A stretch of DNA of 64,000 bases from Spirochaetaceae bacterium (lineage in GTDB: Bacteria; Spirochaetota; Spirochaetia; SZUA-6; Bin103), in contig JAPPGB010000129.1 in assembly GCA_028821475.1 (NCBI GenBank), positions 62,001-126,000 on the forward strand, in the 5' to 3' direction. This document shows, piece after piece, positions 51,077 through 60,313 of this stretch (position 1 is the first letter of the stretch; every line of letters begins with the position of its first letter). The position numbers and the translations under genes are program-made. The notes beneath the pieces are model-generated. The model made no database searches. It was not told the DNA's origin and saw nothing but the letters and a program-made list of their open reading frames with translations.

Positions 51077-52243
51077 TCACTTGTAGGGATCCGCCGCATC
51101 GCGCAGGCCGTCGCCGAGGAAGTTGAATGCAAGCACGGTGAGTACCACGAGCAGCGCCGGGATGATAAGCCACGGATACAGCGTGACCGAGCGGATGTTC
51201 TGCGCCTGCTGCAGGAGGACTCCCCAGCTCACCGCCGGCGGCCGCATTCCGATGCCCAGAAAGCTGAGCGCGGTCTCTCCCAGTATCATCTGCGGGATGG
51301 CAAGGGTGATGCTGACGATCAGGTAGCTGGTGAAGGACGGCAGCAGATGGCGCACCAGTATGCGAGGCTCCCCGGACCCCGCAATCTTGGCCGCCAGCAC
51401 GTAGTCTTCTTCCCTGGTGGCAAGCAGCTTCCCGCGCACCACTCGCGCCAGTCCGGTCCAGCCGAAGATCGACAAGATTATGGTGATCCCGAAGTACACC
51501 CGAATGATCGGCCATACCGGCGGCAGCGCGGCGCTCAGCGCCATCCACAGCGGGATCTGCGGAATGTTCTGGAGGAACTCGATGAGTCGCTGGATGATCA
51601 TGTCTGCGGCTCCACCGAAGTAGCCTGACACTCCGCCCAGGAAACAACCCAGGATGAAACTGATCGCGATCCCCACCAGGCCGACGCTCAGCGACACGCG
51701 CGTTGCGTACAGAATCCGGGACAGCACGTCCCTGCCGATGCTCTCGGTACCCAACAGGTGGATCACGCCCGGCTCGTCCACGCCGAAGAAGTGGATGTTG
51801 CTCGGAATGAGGCCGAGCAACTTGTAGTCCGAGCCGCGAACAAAGAACCGTACCGGGTAGCGCTGCGACCGGTCCTCCGAAAACTCGAGGAAAAAGGTCT
51901 TCGTGCTGCGTTCGCTGGTGACAGCGTAGACGAACGGACGGTGCAGTTTCCCTTCGTGCAACAGTCTCACTCGTTGCGGCGGAAGATGGACCAGGTCGGA
52001 GTGCCGTTCGTAGATGTCGTAGGGCGACCAGAACTCCGCGAATACGGCCAAGACCACGAATGTCGCGATCACCGCGGCCCCGAGTCTCGCCAACCGGTGG
52101 CGGCGGAACTTGCGCCAGATGAGCTGCCGTTGAGATGCGACGAAGTACGCCTCCTCGGCCTGGCTCAAGCGATCGTCCGATGGAGCACCGCTGTCGGCAA
52201 CCGCTTCCCGGGAGCCATGCTGTCCACTCCGCCTTGCACTCAT
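51077..52243 (-). CDS. Peptide/oligosaccharide ABC permease, OppC type with large insert (cluster C)
   Basis: 388 residues, clearly paralogous to the cluster A OppC (same YFVASQRQLIWRKFRRHRLA start and long extra-cytoplasmic insert before LLGTESIGRDVLSRILYATR). Six helices and an EAA-like loop follow. ATG 52243 overlaps the OppB stop (ATGA at 52240-52243). Confidence 0.9.
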   Translation of the reverse strand: MSARRSGQHGSREAVADSGAPSDDRLSQAEEAYFVASQRQLIWRKFRRHRLARLGAAVIATFVVLAVFAEFWSPYDIYERHSDLVHLPPQRVRLLHEGKLHRPFVYAVTSERSTKTFFLEFSEDRSQRYPVRFFVRGSDYKLLGLIPSNIHFFGVDEPGVIHLLGTESIGRDVLSRILYATRVSLSVGLVGIAISFILGCFLGGVSGYFGGAADMIIQRLIEFLQNIPQIPLWMALSAALPPVWPIIRVYFGITIILSIFGWTGLARVVRGKLLATREEDYVLAAKIAGSGEPRILVRHLLPSFTSYLIVSITLAIPQMILGETALSFLGIGMRPPAVSWGVLLQQAQNIRSVTLYPWLIIPALLVVLTVLAFNFLGDGLRDAADPYK

Positions 52244-53226
52244 TTTTCGAGCCTTATCCGTGGATCCACGATCGCCAGGAGGATGTCCGAGATCAGGGTG
52301 CCGATCACGCCCAGCGTACTCACCATCAGTACCAGGGCAGCGGCCAGGTGCATGTCCTGTGCCTGCAGCGCACCGAACAGAAGCGGGCCGACGGTCGGCA
52401 GGTTGAGGACGATCGATGTAATGGTCGAGCCGGACACAATCGCGGGCAGCAGGTTGGAGACCTGGCTGATGATCGGGTTCAGCGCGATACGCACCGGATA
52501 CTTGAAGATCAGGCGCGATTCCGGAAGGCCCTTGGCTTGCGCCGTCACCACGTAGTTCTTGGCAAGCTCATCGAGCAGCGAGGCACGAAGGACGCGGATC
52601 AGGCCGGCGGTGCCGGCTGTGCCCAGGACTACAATGGGGATGGGCAGGTGCTTGATCAGGTCCCAGACCTTGGCGATGCTCCAGGCCGACAACTCGTACT
52701 CGACCGAGAACAACCCGCCGACATCCATCCCGAAGGTGCTGGAGAAGAACAGCATCAGGATCATCGCGAGCAGGAAGTTGGGCGTAGCCAGGCCGACGAA
52801 ACCGAACAGAGTCCATAGGTAGTCGCCCACCGAGTACTGCCTGGTAGCGGAGTAGATGCCGATCGGTATTGCCATGACGTAGGTGAATACCAGGGTGGTC
52901 ATGGAGATGATCACGGTAAGGGTGAGCCGGTCGCCGATCAGTTGCGAAACCGGCCGCTGATACTCCATGCTGCGGCCGAAGTCGCCCTGCAGGATGCGCC
53001 ACGCCCACCTGAGGTACTGCTGATGGAGCGGCATGTCGAGGCCGTAGCGCCTTGCCAGCAGCTCGATCAACTCGTCGGTCACCCGCTCGCCGCGCAGCCT
53101 CATGTTGTCGATCATGTTGGTCACGTAGTCACCCGGTGGAAGCTGGATAATCACGAACGCGACCATCGAAATCGCCACCAGCACGAAGACCATGTACACC
53201 AAACGGCGAACGATGTAGCTTACCAC
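52240..53226 (-). CDS. Peptide/oligosaccharide ABC permease, OppB type (cluster C)
   Basis: 328 residues. MVSYIVRRLVYMVFVLVAIS is the OppB start, followed by six helices and LIRVLRASLLDELAKNYVVT as EAA loop. Sister to the OppB of cluster A. First gene of the leftward permease pair; no ATPase genes follow. Confidence 0.9.
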   Translation of the reverse strand: MVSYIVRRLVYMVFVLVAISMVAFVIIQLPPGDYVTNMIDNMRLRGERVTDELIELLARRYGLDMPLHQQYLRWAWRILQGDFGRSMEYQRPVSQLIGDRLTLTVIISMTTLVFTYVMAIPIGIYSATRQYSVGDYLWTLFGFVGLATPNFLLAMILMLFFSSTFGMDVGGLFSVEYELSAWSIAKVWDLIKHLPIPIVVLGTAGTAGLIRVLRASLLDELAKNYVVTAQAKGLPESRLIFKYPVRIALNPIISQVSNLLPAIVSGSTITSIVLNLPTVGPLLFGALQAQDMHLAAALVLMVSTLGVIGTLISDILLAIVDPRIRLEK

Positions 53227-53392
53227 GCTGACCTCCCACCGATCTTCAGCAGCGTGTCAGGTCGGATACGTCGACTCACGGGCTGAGACGTCGCAGCGGG
53301 TACAGCCCGACGGCCGCCGCGACGAGAGAGCGGGCTCATCCTAGGCGCTGCAGCTTCCTCTTGCAAGCGTGCCGGCAGCCACTACCCGAACC

Positions 53393-53416
53393 CGGCAGGT
53401 CGGCAGGTCGGCAGGT
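53393..53416. repeat. Three 8-base tandem repeats (cggcaggt)
   Basis: Three perfect head-to-tail cggcaggt units at the left edge of an internal GH32 gene fragment. Confidence 0.9.
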
Positions 53417-53419
53417 CAG

Positions 53420-53462
53420 GTGCTGGACGCCTCGCAGGGCAACTCGCTCTACCCGGCGGTGC
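53420..53462 (+). pseudogene. Internal fragment of a GH32-like gene
   Basis: The run cagggcaactcgct plus tacccgg (21 of 22 bases) matches 57568-57589 of the intact GH32-like gene and encodes the same QGNSLYP. It is in the same orientation as the 5' fragment at 48693. Short, so assignment is moderate. Confidence 0.55.
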
Positions 53463-53504
53463 CAATCGCCAACGACTGCGGTCGATTGTGCTATCATAGA
53501 ACTT

Positions 53505-56500
53505 GTGAGTCAGCCGGGAGCATTCCGCAACGCACTGCAGGTCTCGCCGCTTCGCATCGCCACACTTGACGACGCCGATCTGAACGAGTTGATGCGCCAT
53601 CTGCTGCGCGCCCAATCCGTTCGTTGCGGCTGCCCTGACGCCTCTGTCAACGCTCAGGTCGATGCCGCGGACGAAGGCTGTGACGGATGGTCCGCGCAGC
53701 CGAAGTGGCCGGACCCCTGGCTAGGCAACGCTGACACCTGTTGGCAATTCAAATCTGGGACAGCCGGCGAGCCGGCGCGCCTGGCCGGCGAGGTGGAAAA
53801 GACGATACCAAAGCGAACGCTGGAGGGGGGCGGACGCTTCGTCCTGGTTGCGAGTGGCTCGACACGCGGACGATCCGGTGAGGAAGCGCGGCGCGACCAG
53901 CTTGTCGCCGAAGCACGTGACGCAGGACTCCCTGGCGACAAGATTGCGGTCTATGGCAGCGAGAAGCTCACCGATTGGTGCAACCAGTATCCCGCCATCG
54001 CGGCGAGAGTGGCAGGCGCCCCCGCCGGGCTGTCGACGTTCGACGATTGGGCATTCAGCGAAGAGCACCGCATACCCTATCAAGCGTCACCAAAGATCAG
54101 CTCGGAACTATCCAGAGCACGGGCTCAACTCGACTTCGACACCCCTGACGACGCCGAGAGCGCGCTGCACCTTCACGTCCGGGGATTTCCCGGAGTAGGC
54201 AAGACCCGCTTCGCTTTGGAGTTGTGCCGCGATGCCGCGTGGCGGGACACGGTACTCTATGTTCGCCAATCCGAGGATTTCCGCCTCTCGGCGTTGATCG
54301 ACACCGCGGCCGAAGCCCCCGATGTCCGGTTGGTAGTGGTTGCCGATGAAACGCAACCCGAGCACCTCGAGCGCTTGCGCGAATCGGTAGGGAGGGCAGA
54401 CGGACGCGTGCGACTGATCACGGTCGGTAACTGTCACAGTCCTGATCCCACGAGGATTCCCCAGGTCGCTATCGAGCCGCTTGACCCAGCCGCGATGCGT
54501 ACGGTGGTCGGCGGTTGGTACCCCGAAATGCCACTTGAACACGTCGAATTCGTCATCAACTTTGCCGCCGGCTATTTGAAGCTCGGGCGGTTGGCCGCCG
54601 ATGCCGTGGACAGAGATCCCTCGGCAACGCTGCCGAATCTGCTCGCTCGGCACGAGATTCGGGGGATCCTCGACAGCCTGTTGGGCGAGGGCGACAGACG
54701 CGCGCTTTATGTAGTGGCGGTTCTGACGCACGTAGGATGGACCGATGACAAGCAGGGCGAAGGCAGAGCAATTGCGGAGCACTTCGGGCTCGACTGGAAC
54801 GATGTAAGGTATCAGGTGCAGCAGTTTCATGACCGTATGGGTATTGCACCCCGTGGTGGTCGGTACCGTTATATATCGCCGGAGCCGCTGGCCCTTTATC
54901 TGGCCCATGCCGCGGTCGAAACTTTCCCGGATCTACTGAAGTCGCTACCCGACAAGCTTCCATCAGAATCAACGAGAGACGCATACTTCAAGAGGTTAGA
55001 GGCGGTTGCCAGCAACCCGCGGGTAAGGGAGTACTCGCGTGAGCAGTTGAGCCGCTTTTTTTTTCGGATCGATGACTTCGTAGAACCGCACGGTGCCCGC
55101 CGCTGGTCTGCGATTTCGACGGCTGATCCGGACCTTGCGGCGAACAATATTGTCCGCGCCCTGAACTCGTCGAGCACCGATGATCGCCGGCGGATCACGT
55201 TCCGGGCGCTCGCAGAGCTAGTCCGACGATTGGTTCGCATCGCGTCGAGAACATCGGGATTCCACGACGCTGCCACCGCGCTCGCACTGTTGGCCGAGCC
55301 TGAAAACGAGTCATGGGGAAACGGCGCTTCCTACGAATTCGTCGCCAAGTACCACATAACTCTAGGAGGCACGGCACTCCCGTACTTGCAGCGATTGGAC
55401 GTTCTGGATGAACTGATGGACCTGCGGCGTCCCGGAATCGCTAGACTCGTCGTGCGGGCACTGGCCCAAGTTGGTAGTTCCTCGGCCGGTGGATTCGTAA
55501 TGCCGTCCTCGGATCAGGTTCCGGAGCCGGGCTGGCAACCGAATTCCCAGGAACAGCTGCTGGAGTGCATAGTGGCCGGAATTGATCGTTTGCGGACCAT
55601 TGCCGCTGAACGTGATCCCGAACTGCAAGCCGACCTGTTCGCCGCGGCCAAAGAGGTATCATGGTTGCTCCGCTACCGGGATGCAGGCAGCCAAGTAGCG
55701 GCCCTCTACATCCGGCTGCGAGAAGCCTATCCTGAGTTGCGCGAACCACTGCGAAAGCGGATAGCCGATACTATTCGCCGGCATAGCGAGAAACTGTTAC
55801 CGGAACGACTGGAGACGTTACGCCGGTTGCACGCTCGATTCGAAGATTCATCGCTCAACGGCCGGCTGCGTCAAAGTGTCGGGCCGCACGAGTGGGAGCG
55901 AGAGACGCAACCGGACTTTGCGTCGTTCGCCGCGGAGTTGTTGGCCGACCTGCAAGTGCTTGCAGAGCAGTGGCCATGGCTGACGTCCGGACAGGCAGGC
56001 GCGGCTTGGGAACTGGGCGAGGCACTCGCCGCCAAGGATTCCGGAGGTTCGCTGGTCCGAGAATTGCCGAGGCTGCCCGGTGGCGGGCGGGACCAGCGCA
56101 TCGTCTGCGGCTACGCCACGGCACGCCGTCGCGCGATGGGTGACGGGTGGTACGAGGCGTGGGTACTGACGTTGTTCGAACATGATCCACAACCGGTCGC
56201 GCTGCTGCTCGAAGTGGTGTGGCGCTGCGGGGCAACCGACCGATTGGCGAGAAGGACAGCGCAGTTGCTCCGGAGCCGGAACCCGAGCCGCGCCATCGTC
56301 GGACAACTAAAATATGCAGGTTGGCACGATACAGGGGATGCGGCTCTAGCGACACTTCTGCGCGCGCTGATGGAGTCTGGATACCGGGAAACGGCAGCGA
56401 GCATCCTACAGCGCCGGATGGAGGCTGCCACCACCATCGACCGGTGGCAGCAACTTGCCATGGAATTAGTACTGGATCGTGACCTGATCCGCTGTACCGG

Positions 56501-57140
56501 GATGCCCAATCATTATTGGCACGACATCGCCAAGATGATGGCTCCGCACCATCCACGAGAAATCTCCTCAACCATTTTTCAAGCACACGCTCAGCGTGAT
56601 GAATCCGAGCCTTGGTTCCTGCAATACGAAAAGGAAGTTGTCGATGTCCTCCTTGCCTGCACCAAGCATGCGCCATGCCAGGTATGGGACGCACTTCGGC
56701 GTCACTTGTGGCCGCCCCGAAAAGCCGTGTTTTTCGTCATCGGTTTTCCTCCCCAGGTGCTCGAGCTTCTACCGCGGGAGGCTATTCTGGCCTGGATCGC
56801 CGAGACTCCGGTCGACCAGGCGGCTCGTCGAGCGGCTCTAGTGGCGCTGTTGACGAACAAACAGTCCCTGAGCGATGATAGTCTAGCCGCCGGCATTATC
56901 GCTCGGTACGGGAATGATGAGGACGTGAGTGACGCCTTTTTCAGCCACTACGTTTCGGGCACATTCGCAGGCCCCTTGTCGTCTCGATCTCGTGAACTGG
57001 CGAACAATCTCGCCGATATTTCCGAACGGACAGCGCTTCCCGGCCTTCGAAGGTGGGCGGCCAAATCTGCCGCCGCGCTGCGCACCATGGCGGAGAGTGA
57101 GAAACAAGAGGAGGAGGAACGATCTCTTCTGCTTCGTTGA
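53505..57140 (+). CDS. Large STAND-like NTPase with nuclease-like N-terminus (candidate defence protein)
   Basis: 1211 residues. The N-terminal part holds ADEGCDGW (about 53-60) and WQFKSG (about 80-84). The spacing of the acidic residue and Gln-x-Lys recalls a PD-(D/E)XK/Mrr-like nuclease. The P-loop GFPGVGKTR follows at about 227-235 and Walker B RLVVVADE near 276-283. The remaining 800 residues are mostly helical without recognisable enzyme motifs, as in the repeat-rich sensor half of STAND ATPases such as Avs proteins. The GTG at 53505 was chosen because family-like sequence begins there. A -10-like TGCTATCAT ends only a few bases upstream, so the mRNA may be nearly leaderless. It stands alone, not in an operon. 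A defence role is inferred from architecture. Confidence 0.7.
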   Translation: MSQPGAFRNALQVSPLRIATLDDADLNELMRHLLRAQSVRCGCPDASVNAQVDAADEGCDGWSAQPKWPDPWLGNADTCWQFKSGTAGEPARLAGEVEKTIPKRTLEGGGRFVLVASGSTRGRSGEEARRDQLVAEARDAGLPGDKIAVYGSEKLTDWCNQYPAIAARVAGAPAGLSTFDDWAFSEEHRIPYQASPKISSELSRARAQLDFDTPDDAESALHLHVRGFPGVGKTRFALELCRDAAWRDTVLYVRQSEDFRLSALIDTAAEAPDVRLVVVADETQPEHLERLRESVGRADGRVRLITVGNCHSPDPTRIPQVAIEPLDPAAMRTVVGGWYPEMPLEHVEFVINFAAGYLKLGRLAADAVDRDPSATLPNLLARHEIRGILDSLLGEGDRRALYVVAVLTHVGWTDDKQGEGRAIAEHFGLDWNDVRYQVQQFHDRMGIAPRGGRYRYISPEPLALYLAHAAVETFPDLLKSLPDKLPSESTRDAYFKRLEAVASNPRVREYSREQLSRFFFRIDDFVEPHGARRWSAISTADPDLAANNIVRALNSSSTDDRRRITFRALAELVRRLVRIASRTSGFHDAATALALLAEPENESWGNGASYEFVAKYHITLGGTALPYLQRLDVLDELMDLRRPGIARLVVRALAQVGSSSAGGFVMPSSDQVPEPGWQPNSQEQLLECIVAGIDRLRTIAAERDPELQADLFAAAKEVSWLLRYRDAGSQVAALYIRLREAYPELREPLRKRIADTIRRHSEKLLPERLETLRRLHARFEDSSLNGRLRQSVGPHEWERETQPDFASFAAELLADLQVLAEQWPWLTSGQAGAAWELGEALAAKDSGGSLVRELPRLPGGGRDQRIVCGYATARRRAMGDGWYEAWVLTLFEHDPQPVALLLEVVWRCGATDRLARRTAQLLRSRNPSRAIVGQLKYAGWHDTGDAALATLLRALMESGYRETAASILQRRMEAATTIDRWQQLAMELVLDRDLIRCTGMPNHYWHDIAKMMAPHHPREISSTIFQAHAQRDESEPWFLQYEKEVVDVLLACTKHAPCQVWDALRRHLWPPRKAVFFVIGFPPQVLELLPREAILAWIAETPVDQAARRAALVALLTNKQSLSDDSLAAGIIARYGNDEDVSDAFFSHYVSGTFAGPLSSRSRELANNLADISERTALPGLRRWAAKSAAALRTMAESEKQEEEERSLLLR

Positions 57141-57177
57141 ATGACCCATGCCAACCGACTCTGAGGATGCGTGAAGG

Positions 57178-58767
57178 TTGATCCAGGACGCCCATCGCCC
57201 CATCTATCACCACCTCCCGGAAGACGGCCTGTTGTGGGATCCGTGCGCCGCGGTGTTCAGGGGCGGGCGCTACCACTTGTTCTATCTGCACGACTCGTGG
57301 GCGGCGGCGGGGCCGTCGAAGCGGTCGGACGGCTACAACTACAAGGCGTGGGCGCACGTGTCGAGCGAGGACCTCGTGCACTGGCGGCGCCACCCGGACG
57401 CGATAGCCCGCGGCCAGACCGGCAACCTGTTCGATTGGAACGGTACGCCGGCGATCGTGTTTCCCCACCCCGACGGCGGCGGCGCCAGTTGCTTCGCCAG
57501 CAACCCGGAGGGTGACCTGGAGACCTGGCGGTTCGACCCGGCCGGCGCGGCGCTGCGCCACCCGGTGCAGGGCAACTCGCTGTACCCGGGCAGCAACGAC
57601 GTCACAGCCTGGCAGGAGGGCGAGTGGTGCCACGTGCTCACCGGCACCCGCGACCAGCGCCACGGCGGCGACACGCAGCACCTGTTCCGCAGCCGCAGCC
57701 CGTTCGCTTCGGGCGCGCGCCACGGCGACACCGCGGCGTGGGAGTACGTGCACCAATTCTACCGCTCGCGGCGCGAGTGGACCGCCGCTTCCGACGACTG
57801 CGCCTGCCCCGATTTCTTCCGTATCGGCAGTGGAGAGGACGCGAAGTGGATGCTGCTGCACTTCTGCCACAACGCGCCGGGCGGCAGCCGCTACTACCTG
57901 GGCAGCTACCGCGACCGCCGCTTCCACCCGGAGTGCTTCGACCGCATCAACTGGCCGGGCGGCAACCTGCACGCGCCGCGGGCGATGCTCGACGACGGCG
58001 GCCGCCGCATCCTGTTCGCCAACCTCAACGAGCGCCGGCCGCCGGACGAGTTGGTGGCCGCCGGGTGGAGCGGCTGCATGAGCCTGCCGGTGGCGCTGAC
58101 GCTCGCCCCGGGTGGCCGGCGGATTCTGTTCGCGCCGGTAGACGAGTTGCAGGCGCTGCGCCACGACCCGCACGAATGGACCGACGTTGCGCTGTCGGGG
58201 CCGCGTGCCTCGGCGGATGCGAAGGCGGCGCTCCCCGACGCAGGTGCCGGCGGCGCCGCCTCGGCAGGTCCCTCGAACGGCGCTGCCCGCATGGCCGAGG
58301 TGGAGGTCGCGCTCCCGGAGGCGGGCGGCGACGCGTTGGAGATAGAGCTGCAGATCGAGGCCGGCAGCGCCGCCGCCGGCGGCGTCAAGGTGCGCTGCAC
58401 CCCCGACGGCGCTGAGGAGACCGCCGTCGTTCTCAACGCCGCCGAGCGCGCGGTCGAGATCGAGTTCGGCAAGGCGAACCTGCGCAACGACCTCGCCTTC
58501 GCCCGTTGGGACGCCAAGCTGGAACGCCCCGTGCAGAGCGCTCCGCTGGAGTTCGACCCCGAGCAGCCGGTGACCCTGCGCGTATTCCTCGACCACTCGG
58601 TGGTGGAGGTATTCGCCGGCGCCGGCGCGGACGCCCGCCGGTTCGAGCGCTACCTCGTGCAGCGCATCTACCCCACCCGCCCCGACGCGCTCGGCGTGAA
58701 GCTGTTCAGCCGCGGCGGCACGGCCCTGGCGCGCCGCGTGCGCACTTGGCGGATGCATCCCGCCTGA
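57178..58767 (+). CDS. GH32-like glycoside hydrolase (fructosidase-type fold)
   Basis: 529 residues. The N-terminal five-bladed propeller begins YHHLPEDGLLWDPCAAVFRG, where the Asp of WDP corresponds to the GH32 nucleophile region. SNDVTAW stands where the RDP motif is expected. DDCACPDFF replaces the canonical ECP motif, so the acid/base Glu is Ala or displaced. The C-terminal beta-sandwich (about 370-529, with FLDHSVVEVFAG) is typical of GH32. No signal peptide. Start TTG 57178, supported by homology to the GH32 fragment at 48693. Such variants occur in uncharacterised GH32 branches; the substrate is not known and the enzyme may be mechanistically altered. Confidence 0.8.
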   Translation: MIQDAHRPIYHHLPEDGLLWDPCAAVFRGGRYHLFYLHDSWAAAGPSKRSDGYNYKAWAHVSSEDLVHWRRHPDAIARGQTGNLFDWNGTPAIVFPHPDGGGASCFASNPEGDLETWRFDPAGAALRHPVQGNSLYPGSNDVTAWQEGEWCHVLTGTRDQRHGGDTQHLFRSRSPFASGARHGDTAAWEYVHQFYRSRREWTAASDDCACPDFFRIGSGEDAKWMLLHFCHNAPGGSRYYLGSYRDRRFHPECFDRINWPGGNLHAPRAMLDDGGRRILFANLNERRPPDELVAAGWSGCMSLPVALTLAPGGRRILFAPVDELQALRHDPHEWTDVALSGPRASADAKAALPDAGAGGAASAGPSNGAARMAEVEVALPEAGGDALEIELQIEAGSAAAGGVKVRCTPDGAEETAVVLNAAERAVEIEFGKANLRNDLAFARWDAKLERPVQSAPLEFDPEQPVTLRVFLDHSVVEVFAGAGADARRFERYLVQRIYPTRPDALGVKLFSRGGTALARRVRTWRMHPA

Positions 58768-58847
58768 AAGCGCGACTGTCTCCACGAAGCACTCTCCGAC
58801 CGGCCGGGAGAGCTATTACTAACAGGGGCGAACATCGGAGGTCACCG

Positions 58848-59066
58848 GTGGGCAAGCTGAAGCATCTGTCAGGACGAGAGGTTTGTCGGATCCTTCAAGC
58901 CCATGGGTTCGTAGAGGTTCGCCGCCGGGGCAGCCATGTGGTCGTGCAGAAGCGGGAAGGGGAAGACACGGTAACCGTTCCTGTTCCTGATCACTCGGAG
59001 GTCCGTATCGGGACGCTGACGGCGATCATCCGTCAGTCGGGCGTGCCTCGTTCGGCGTTCGAGTAA
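58848..59066 (+). CDS. hicA: HicA-family mRNA interferase toxin
   Basis: 72 residues. The start MGKLKHLSGREVCRILQAHG, the VRRRGSHVVVQK stretch with the catalytic His, and TVPVPDHSEVRIGTLTAIIR are the complete HicA double-stranded-RNA-binding-like fold. GTG 58848 has GGAGG six bases ahead. Its usual partner would be a HicB gene on the same strand; here a HicB-like gene lies downstream on the other strand. Confidence 0.9.
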   Translation: MGKLKHLSGREVCRILQAHGFVEVRRRGSHVVVQKREGEDTVTVPVPDHSEVRIGTLTAIIRQSGVPRSAFE

Positions 59067-59096
59067 TCCAGGTAGGTGAGCGAGGAGCCGTGGCAG

Positions 59097-59351
59097 TCAC
59101 TTTGGCGTGCGGACTGAGACCTGAACCCGTGTCACGTAGACCTCTGAGCGGAGTCGGCGTGCAATCTCGCCGTCCGAGGCCGTTTCGAAAAACAGTTCCA
59201 GCGCTTCCTCAAGGTTGGTGCGGGCCTCCTGGATGGTGTTACCCTGACTGGCTACATCCACCTCCGGGCACAGGGCCACGTAACCGGTGCCCTCGCGCTC
59301 GATGATCGCAGTCAATTCCGCGGGAACCTGGCGCCCGCCACCGGATTCCAC
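59097..59351 (-). CDS. hicB: HicB-family antitoxin
   Basis: 84 residues. ELTAIIEREGTGYVALCPEV, then ASQGNTIQEARTNLEEALEL and the tail RRLRSEVYVTRVQV make a short HicB without DNA-binding domain. Its sequence type is the one that normally accompanies the HicA variant encoded next to it. The genes converge, their stops 31 bases apart. Start GTG 59351 or a nearby downstream codon. Confidence 0.85.
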   Translation of the reverse strand: MESGGGRQVPAELTAIIEREGTGYVALCPEVDVASQGNTIQEARTNLEEALELFFETASDGEIARRLRSEVYVTRVQVSVRTPK

Positions 59352-59497
59352 CTTCGTAGCCTAGCCCGACGCGGGCGCGTGCGTTGAACCAACTGACACC
59401 ATGACAAAAGTATCGCTCACAATGCAATGTGCGGCAACAGCGCCTCACCCCCCGATACACCCGATGAAACCGGTTGCTGAAAGCGTAAGTGCGCGCG

Positions 59498-60313
59498 CTA
59501 CTGTGCCAGGAAGCCGCCGTCTACCGGGATGGCGGCGCCGTTGACGAAGGAGGCGGCGTCGGAGCACAGCCACACCACCAGCTCGGCGACCTCGGGAGGC
59601 TGCCCGAAACGGCCGGCGGGGTACATGCGCAGCAGGCGCTCCATGTATTCCGGCCTGTTGCGCATGCCGATGGTCATCGGCGTCCACACGTGGCCCGGAC
59701 ACACCGCGTTGACGCGGATGCCCTTGGCGGCGTAGTCGAGCGCCGCCGACTTGGTCAGGCCCACCACCGCGTGCTTGCTGGCCACGTAGCCGGCCTGCCG
59801 GTCGCCGCTCACGCCGCCGCCCGCCAAGCCGTAGATGGAGGCGACGTTGCACACCGCCCCGCCGCCCTGCTCCACCATCTGGCGCAACTCCTGCTGCATG
59901 CACAGGAACACCCCGTGCAGATTGACCGCGATGGTGCGCTGCCAGCGCTCCCACGACACCTCGGTCACGCTGCGCCCGTCGCCGCCGACGCCGGCGCTGT
60001 TGAACGCGCAGTCCAGCCGCCCCCAGCGTTCCAGCGTCGCAGCCAGCAGCGCTTCCACGTCGGCCGGCTCGGTCACGTCGGTCTGCACCACGATCGCCTC
60101 GCCGCCGGCGGCCGCCACCGCGTGCGCGGTCTCCTCGCAGCCGGCGGCATTCTGGTCGGCGACCACCACCCGCGCTCCCTGGCGCGCAAACACCACCGCC
60201 GATGCCCGCCCAAGCCCCGACCCGCCGCCGGTAATCAACGCGACCCGGCCGTCGAGCGAGGTCGGAAGCCGGTCGACGCCGGCACCAGTGTCCTGTTTCG
60301 TGCTGTCAGCCAC
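59498..60313 (-). CDS. Short-chain dehydrogenase/reductase (SDR)
   Basis: 271 residues. The cofactor motif TGGGSGLGRA is near 29-38, NSAGVGG near 106, the catalytic Ser in NVASIYGLAG, and the Tyr-Lys pair in YVASKHA. CPGHVWTPM near 210 is the usual post-catalytic loop. A classical SDR using NAD(P) on an alcohol or sugar; substrate unknown. Start GTG 60313. Confidence 0.9.
   Translation of the reverse strand: MADSTKQDTGAGVDRLPTSLDGRVALITGGGSGLGRASAVVFARQGARVVVADQNAAGCEETAHAVAAAGGEAIVVQTDVTEPADVEALLAATLERWGRLDCAFNSAGVGGDGRSVTEVSWERWQRTIAVNLHGVFLCMQQELRQMVEQGGGAVCNVASIYGLAGGGVSGDRQAGYVASKHAVVGLTKSAALDYAAKGIRVNAVCPGHVWTPMTIGMRNRPEYMERLLRMYPAGRFGQPPEVAELVVWLCSDAASFVNGAAIPVDGGFLAQ

Noticed and set aside
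56941-58785. Leftward open frame of over 600 codons opposite the GH32-like gene
   Set aside because: It crosses two real genes antisense and has only GC-driven composition.
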